Assembly (NCBI GenBank): GCA_950022655.1
Contig: OX465581.1
Location: 105,693,125 to 105,757,124 of the forward strand
Reading direction: 5' to 3'
DNA: 64,000 nt
Origin: Alentia gelatinosa
Lineage: Eukaryota; Annelida; Polychaeta; Phyllodocida; Polynoidae
The notes under the pieces were generated by a model. The model was not told where the DNA came from and made no database searches. It saw only the letters and a list, made by a program, of their open reading frames with translations. The translations under genes were made by a program, and so were the position numbers. This document shows positions 57,396-64,000 of the stretch, piece by piece; the stretch's first letter is position 1, and each line of letters starts with the position of its first letter.

Positions 57396-57506
57396 CTCGT
57401 AGGAGAAGCTCTCACGAGCAGCTCCCACGGTCCAAATATGGACCTCGACGACCCCGATACGTCCCAAAGAGCAAAATATTCATCTCGGCGAGTGCTAATC
57501 AATTAG
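57396..57506 (+). CDS. Weak terminal exon candidate
   Basis: After CTCTGGCCTTTGGTAG the first frame reads LVGEALTSSSHGPNMDLDDP and DTSQRAKYSSRRVLIN, then TAG at 57504-57506. Acid clusters followed by a basic tail look natural. Another frame is open beyond this point (to 57592), so the choice is uncertain. Confidence 0.22.
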   Translation, partial: LVGEALTSSSHGPNMDLDDPDTSQRAKYSSRRVLIN

Positions 57507-60500
57507 CAGATGTTTCTTTTGACTTCATATCATCAGCTATGCGCTATCAGTTGTGGAAGGGGCTGGCTCTATTGCGTGCTGTATTGGATTAGGACCAGAT
57601 GAATAATCAGATCATTCTAGCAGTGACATATCCCAATACCATTACCTATGAGAAGACAGGAAGAGGATATATATATAAGACCACCAATGATAGGAGATAT
57701 CGATGATCAGTATTTAAGAGTGACGGCTGTCACAGCGTTATGCTGACCTTTAATTAACAATTACAAAAGAAAGAGGCTTCATAATACATCATTAACATAT
57801 CAATAGTTCATTCCGTTTAGAATATATAACACATCCCGGTTTTGCAGGAAAATTTGTATTCCTTGTCATTCTCGATGCTCCACTGCTTGGGAACATTTCA
57901 ATCAGGGGAATAGTAACAATAACCCACAATGAAAAATGCGATGCGCCCTCTATCATTCATCGCTTGGGGGATATTTGATCATTAGGTACACTCACTTTCT
58001 ACAGTGCCGTTGACACTTAGATATTATTTTCTCGACTACCTTATAAAAAATGAATGACTTTTTCGCAGATACGATTAGAATTGCGTGTCGCTTGGTGAGA
58101 AGCAGCAACAGGGCGTCTCATTTTACCCATACCCATGGACTGTCCTGGTCGCAGGGGAATCAGGACTGAAGAGCGACGGAGGGGGGGGGGGTACCTGACA
58201 CATTGATCAATCAGCTAGTTTGTACTATGGCGGCGTCTGTGTCGACGCCATGGCAACCAATATTGGTTTGTCCTAAGCTGATCCTGACCAGACCCTGACT
58301 TTCACGCCCCCTCTCGCCAACCCCTGACACCTCCACGGCCACCGTTTTCTATTTTTCCACCCAAGAGGGCGGCCACCATGGGGTTATATTGTGGAGCGGT
58401 ATCAATCATTCCATTCACAAAAACTGTTTCGGCTAGGGGCCAATGTAAACGGAGCCCAGCGAGGCCGCTAGTGTAAACATAACACTCCCTGCATCTTAAA
58501 ATCCCCCGACCGTAGCGCCACCTTGTAGCGGTGCAGCACTATATGCGCCAGCACGCCACGCCTACCTACAAGCTAGTCTTTGACAAACCACCTGGGCCAC
58601 GCCCATGTAAAAGAATATCATCAACATTGTCGGGTTTGTCTTCTCTTTCAGTCGTGTTTTCTGATACAGCTGACATACGAACCCGGCACGCATTCTCCTT
58701 TGAATTGCAAAGAGCACCACGTAGAGACAAGAGTTTTATGTATCGATTTCGTGATGATATTTATACACGTTTAGTGCGTGTCTAGACCTGCAGATGGTGT
58801 TTCCAAGGTGTCTTACCACCTTAGAGATACTTAAGACTAAATGGAGGACATGTGTTATTTAGGAAGTGTATGGGTGAATCTACCTGTTCAAATGTTTGTC
58901 TCTTGGGGAACATGATAGCCAGTGCTGAAGGTCATCTATATTGAAACGCTATAGATAAGAGCTCTTCTCTTAGTCTAGACAGAGGTACATATTTCTGTAA
59001 AAAGGTACCTTCCTAAACATGATAACGCTTTCTTTGATATGAATGTGTTTTGACCAACTGGACCTTAGTTGGTCCAATGGTATGCCGAGACGAGATCTGC
59101 TGCCTTCTTTCTGACGTCATTGCGCATGACGCAACCCCTTACAACGTCACATATTTTCCTTCGGTGCAGAATGGTCAAGAGACCACCTTGTAAACAGGTG
59201 AAACAAACAGAGTGGTCACTGATTCATCTCAGGTTTCGATCCCCCTCGGCTAACTAGCATCAGAAGAAGGTCACACGGGAAAATTGATTTTAAGGAACAT
59301 TTCCCGAACCAAATATAACTCCCCGCGCCTTAGACTAAGCTATTTGTATGGCTTAGGCGATTGGTCATGACACCGGAAGATTCAATGTTTTGACTGGCAG
59401 ATAAAAGTGGGTATGCTAACACTGCCGCTACCACCTCTGGTTCCTCCAAGGGGGAATTCTCCGCCGAGACTCATAATTAACGTCTTGCTGTCGGATAAAG
59501 GTTCCCTATATATCAGGGATTGCCTCTGTGGGGGACAAGTCACGTTCCTCCTACATTCCAACCTCACCTCATAGAGATGCATTCATCATTCCCACCTTCA
59601 GGAGTCGGAAGGTTCCCTAAACCACCAGTCACGCGTAGGAATTGGCACAATCTGAATAGAGATAGAATAGAGATGGTTTCAACCATCTAACCAATGGTGT
59701 ATATTAAATCCTACCTATTAAAAGAAAGTGACAGTATTGTTCCTGAGGTATTCAGATTGTGATGCGGGGTTGATTTAGATCTATAGACGCCAACGGAAAT
59801 ACGGACAGCCTTTCTGGCTCCCCAAAGATGTATTCCAAGGGTTGCGTTGTACTCTACAATGCTGCAACACCCAAAGCAGTAAATGAATAATGTTGAGCTA
59901 GGTTGGGTATAGGTAACCATAGTGACCACTGTATATGTCATTAGGCAGCGAGGCGATGTTGCAGGTGCTGTTGGCAGGGCCAACAAATATCGATGATTAA
60001 TGTGTGCATACTGTGTATGGTATGAATGGGAAATAAACCTATGAGCAATCTTAATTTGTTGCTCTAGAGGTACCCAGTGCCACCCAGGTTTTCCGGCGAT
60101 ATATTATTTACTGTGGAGTGCGGACTGGGCCGCTGGTACCACCAACACACTAGCAGACGTCTGAGAACCTTAAGTGTCCCAAGAAATGCGAAATTTCTAA
60201 TTTTTCATTACATTTATATTATATATTCTGTATGGAATGAGAGATGTCTGTCCTCTTTTCAGTACAGTTACTCCTTTCTGACGATGACGTCATCGGGTTG
60301 TAGGTACTAGCTTCATTACAGGCGATCAGATGGGTTTTTGCATTGCAGTGGTATTCTACACGGTAGTTAAGAAGCTGTTGAGAAAGAATATCTCATAACA
60401 CTCGAGGACTCCTATATTTAGCTTCAAAGTGAAGAATTGAAAGGTTCATTGAGATGAAAGGCGCACTCATGCTCAGGGCGGTGCATTGTCCGCCAGAACA

Positions 60501-61390
60501 CAAGAGGAGGCGGACAGGGAGTGAGGGAGAGCGAGACCTAGACAAACACACTGGCAGACTCAGAGAAGGTGGGATAGCATTGAACTGACTGCCTAGTCCA
60601 AGACAGAGGCTGGTAAATTCAGGTAGGCAGGTGGGAGAGGCAGGATGAAAACGGTACCAGGGATGGTATTTTTGTCATTACTGTGGTCCAAAATGAACTA
60701 GAGTTAACAGACTGCAGCAGGATACTCACTCAAAATATCCCGCCTAACCATAATACAGGTCTTCCATCATCTTACTCCTGCGGTGTATTGAAATTGCCTA
60801 AAAACTTTCGTTGTACTTCATAGATAGTTTACATTTAGGACAGTGCTGAAAAAAATACCCGACAAAATAAAGACTCTGATATGTCCCGGTTTCTCTTCTG
60901 ATGTTTTTCCATATTTTGCCCTAATATAACATTATGCTCTAATTTGAGTTTTTTAATGTTTTGCGTCGCACTAACTTATATGGTCACATCACAGGGGATA
61001 GACACATGTGATACGATGAACATTTATAAAAATGGAATGTGAAAACGAATTATGTTAAGTATTTCATTTAGAGATATTTTGTGTATACAACGTTCAAGTT
61101 GTATCCGGTTCATCCCTTCGCCCAATCTCTATTTGTATAACGTAAAGAAGCCCGACCAGTAACAATGAACATCCCAGCTCAGCACGTTCCTTTTCAAATG
61201 TTTAATTACACCTGCTAAAGCCAATAATCCGATAAGGCAATTTGTCCCTTAAGGCGAACGCTAAAGCCCAGAACGTGCGGTGGGACTTATATAAATGTGT
61301 AAGAATAATTATTTATCAGATTTCCATATATCTTCGTGTAAACCTATGTATACATATCTATATTCAAGACCCCCTATAGTCATTGTAGCC
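57507..61390. other. No gene supported
   Basis: Mostly AT-rich. 58.13-58.62 kb is CpG-rich with a G11 run (58181) and TATGGCGGCGTC...GACGCCATGGCAACC. Its right half resembles an RFX X-box half-site. Near 59060-59240, A-box-like and B-box-like words occur too far apart (~155 bp) for a tRNA. Confidence 0.3.
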
Positions 61391-61483
61391 ATGTGCCCCT
61401 GTGACGTCACCCACCGAAAATGCCTCGTAGTAGGCGTCATCAAGATCTATAGGATCCGCCTCCGAGAGGAACGTTACAAATGA
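61391..61483 (+). CDS. Weak exon candidate ending in a stop
   Basis: TATAGTCATTGTAGCCATGTG precedes MCPCDVTHRKCLVVGVIKIY, then RIRLREERYK and TGA at 61481-61483. Alternating hydrophobics and a basic tail look natural, and the surrounding DNA is poorer in GC. The acceptor is mediocre and no upstream partner exon was found. Confidence 0.27.
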   Translation: MCPCDVTHRKCLVVGVIKIYRIRLREERYK

Positions 61484-63291
61484 GCGTTACAAATGCAGCC
61501 CCACGAGTCGCTAAGGTCAGAGATGAAACGCGGCAGGGTGAGCTGCTCATTGGGGGCCATACCAACACGTGCTGGTTATCTCTGCTCTCAGAGAATAGCC
61601 TCGTTAACTAGTCTGACGTTGTGGGGCTAAGAAGGAGGGTTAAGGCATGGGGGATATTGCTGGGGTATGTGTGTGTGGGGCGGGGGAGGTGAAAGAAAGG
61701 GGTTGGACTCTATGGCGACTAATCGGTGGCGACTCCCCATGGTAGCAATCTGATAATCCAGGGTAGGGACAGCGTTAAAAGAGCACATAAAATGAAGTGT
61801 AATCTCCTTGCGCTTCCGGCATGGCACGCGATAATAGACTGTACAATGTGTCGTGGACCTGGTTGGGGGAGAGGGTGGAGTAAGTGATCATGAAACGGAA
61901 CTGGGGGTAGGTATAGAAGGTGCCTTAAGAGATGCTGTTAGGGGTTGCCGTTGTCACGATCTTCAGCCGGAGCTTTGGTATAGTCTATAGAGTTCTAGGT
62001 GCCCTAAGCGCACCAACTACCCTTCGAAACACCCACGCCCCCAACCCCCTGAGTTATTCCTGCTGACACCCGCCTGGTGCTAATGGAACTGGCGTTAAAA
62101 AGCACCTGCCCGCGGCTTAAGCTATATTGAACACGCCGTCAGTGTAGGCTCCATGTTACAGGGCCTAATGGCAGGCCGGGCGCGCTGTTGCCATGTCACA
62201 AACTTCACACTTTAGCACGGACGAGTGAATATGCCTTTCAGGCTAACAGAGTATACAATTTCACACGTTTTAAGCTATGAGCTATGCGTGCATGAATCAT
62301 TATAATGTTAAATGGTGAAATAGATTAATGATATTAGGTGACAAAGATCATAATGAACGGACAAAGGCAAAATACCCAATGCGACTCATCTATTCTGTTA
62401 CTGTCATTAGATACTTCGTTTTGATTGACGATATCTGACCATAGTTGCCTTCTCAGTGTCATATGCGTGCAGAGCGTTTGTTCAGCCATGAATTTATGGT
62501 CCTCGGCAAAATGTTGAAATATATCATATTGCTAATCACTTGGCAATATGGTGTAAACATATCTTTAGCCATAGTATTATGCAGGAAGCCAGGATGCCAC
62601 CTAACACAATAGTTGGGAGAAATGTATATCTACGCAAGTTCTTCGCGTGATAAATGGAGTACTTTTGGTGTTATTAGCAATACGATGCGTGAGTTTGAAG
62701 AAAGTGGATGTTTAGTAGGCTTTTCAAGGTAGTAAGAGACCCAATCAATTGCCTCTCTTTCTATACTTTGAAGGGGATAGAGGCTACTCTATGTACAGAA
62801 TCGATACATTTCCATTTTCTAGTCTATGAACATATCTAAGATCTGAGGTTCTACAATACCCGCCGTCCAGAAAGTATTTAACAGTACATGAACTTGTAGT
62901 CGCATCCATTTTCTCTGATAGCTTCTACTACTTATGCTGATATCTATGGTCAGGGACTATCAGAAACAAACTTCTCTTGCCCAGAACCATACAATCATAC
63001 ATTGACATTCTATGAAAAAAAGACTGAAGGAATATATGCACAACTGCTTGAACATGATATAAACTGTGAAACAGATCATAGATATAAAACAATTAATGAA
63101 CAAGCCAATGTACAGACTAGGGGACACGTTAATATATAATATATGGGATGAAAACAGGGAAGCATGACAGAGAATCAATATTTACGTCCTACACAGATAG
63201 ACATTCAAAAAGGGGATTTCAACTACACACGTAATAAGGTAGCGACACGCCCAAAGTCTCGTCCCACATATTTAGACACAAAGCTTCGTGA
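61484..63291. other. No gene seen
   Basis: G-rich at 61.63-61.92 kb, otherwise AT-rich; nothing recognised. Confidence 0.3.
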
Positions 63292-63325
63292 GATACTATA
63301 AGCTGTGATAGTTCACGATAGTATC
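63292..63325. repeat. Nested hairpin
   Basis: GATACTAT (63292-63299) pairs with ATAGTATC (63318-63325) around an inner GTGATAGTTCAC stem-loop. It is compact and symmetrical. It is not related in sequence to the conserved-loop hairpins elsewhere in the window. Confidence 0.4.
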
Positions 63326-63539
63326 CCTCAGACTAGTAACCCACACCAGGAATGAAAGATCCTATATTCTGAAAAGAAAATAAACTCTGCTTTGCCACTA
63401 CTTAGTTAGACCTACAAAGGTTGTCACAACCCTAGATGTAGTATTGAGTTGCATTTAATAGCAGATCAGTAGAAGTCTTATGATTTAGATGAAGATATAG
63501 CCTTTTTAGTGGATACCATTTGGCCTGTTTATACTCTCT

Positions 63540-63776
63540 TCATATATCCCATAAATATATTATCGGCTTTACTCTTTCGCTTTCTATATTATGAATTATA
63601 TTTATCCGACTTATGTTTTGGATTTTATTTCCTTGAACTGTTAACTTCCTTTCCATTGAAGAAAAGACACTAACATGTGAATTCTGCTGTTTTATCGCTC
63701 CTTTTTTCATCTCAACTAAACTTCCAAGGCCATCCGAGTATGTAGTTACATTTTCATAGTCCTTTCGGCATTTCAA
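63540..63776 (-). CDS. Uncertain hydrophilic frame without ATG
   Basis: The minus strand reads KCRKDYENVTTYSDGLGSLV, then KKGAIKQQNSHVSVFSSMER, and ends IIYLWDI-stop. It opens at a TTG, so it would be an exon or a relic rather than a complete gene. The Lys/Asn/Glu-rich content is partly due to AT-rich DNA. No motif was recognised. Confidence 0.22.
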   Translation of the reverse strand: MKCRKDYENVTTYSDGLGSLVEMKKGAIKQQNSHVSVFSSMERKLTVQGNKIQNISRINIIHNIESERVKPIIYLWDI

Positions 63777-64000
63777 GCCTATTTATTCTTTCGTCTTGCC
63801 TTTATCAATTGCTCTTACTATGTCTTCGCCTATATATGCTCAACGCCTAGATACCTGCAAGGGTGAGTGCGGAATATCAAAACGTCAAAATGGGCGATGT
63901 CTTTGTATTTAAACTTGATGATCCCAAGTCACCAATTGCCACAGGCATGCCATTTTCTCTTTCCATTACCCTATCTCAATAAATGGTCATATTAAGCAAC

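Noticed and set aside
59060..59245. A-box- and B-box-like words around 59070 and 59223
   Set aside because: Spacing of about 155 bp is too large for a tRNA and no intron structure is evident.
1..64000. CRISPR arrays, operons, phage or bacterial mobile systems
   Set aside because: Nothing prokaryotic is seen: no Shine-Dalgarno-led ORF series, no repeat-spacer array, and the coding pieces are intron-bounded.

Overview
The window looks like nuclear DNA of an animal, most likely an invertebrate. It has no bacterial-style operons and no long open reading frames. The coding-looking pieces are short and bounded by canonical AG / GT splice signals. Between them lie AT-rich DNA, microsatellites, degenerate trinucleotide tracts, a 5'-truncated LINE tail and a family of palindromic non-autonomous elements. 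I could not name any host gene or fix the species. All protein-coding calls are exon candidates judged by splice sites, reading-frame phase and amino-acid composition; none was identified by homology search.

Layout. 1-0.7 kb is a decayed ~62-bp tandem array. 1.2-2.6 kb and 6.1-7.3 kb are CpG- and GC-rich, with promoter-like motifs and CCA/CCG tracts. The best plus-strand exon pair is 4213-4314 and the piece starting at 6577, whose phases match. Further plus-strand candidates lie at 12330-12421, 12999-13118, 39100-39217, 45652-45870 and 54684-54947. Minus-strand candidates lie at 38104-38283, 48041-48246 (BESS-like motif) and 49036-49431 (3' end with an AATAAA signal). 15.7-16.2 kb holds the 3' end of a CR1/L2-like LINE. 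A second CpG-rich stretch with CCA repeats spans 30.5-31.7 kb, and a tRNA-Ser-like Pol III module lies at 35.1 kb. The remaining long stretches are AT-rich with nothing I can support.

The most interesting structure is a four-member repeat family at 21.8, 27.4, 37.2 and 55.2 kb. Each copy has a 131-151-bp palindromic unit with termini TTATCCTACCC...GGGTAGGATAA (or the TTATCTCACCC variant). In three copies a 140-150-nt hairpin directly abuts the left terminus. The arms of the three hairpins do not resemble each other, yet the apical ~21 nt are conserved (core GAAGCGNAGCNGAGTGA). A conserved loop on non-homologous, self-complementary stems is unexpected for ordinary MITE copies. It suggests that the stems are made or swapped at each site.
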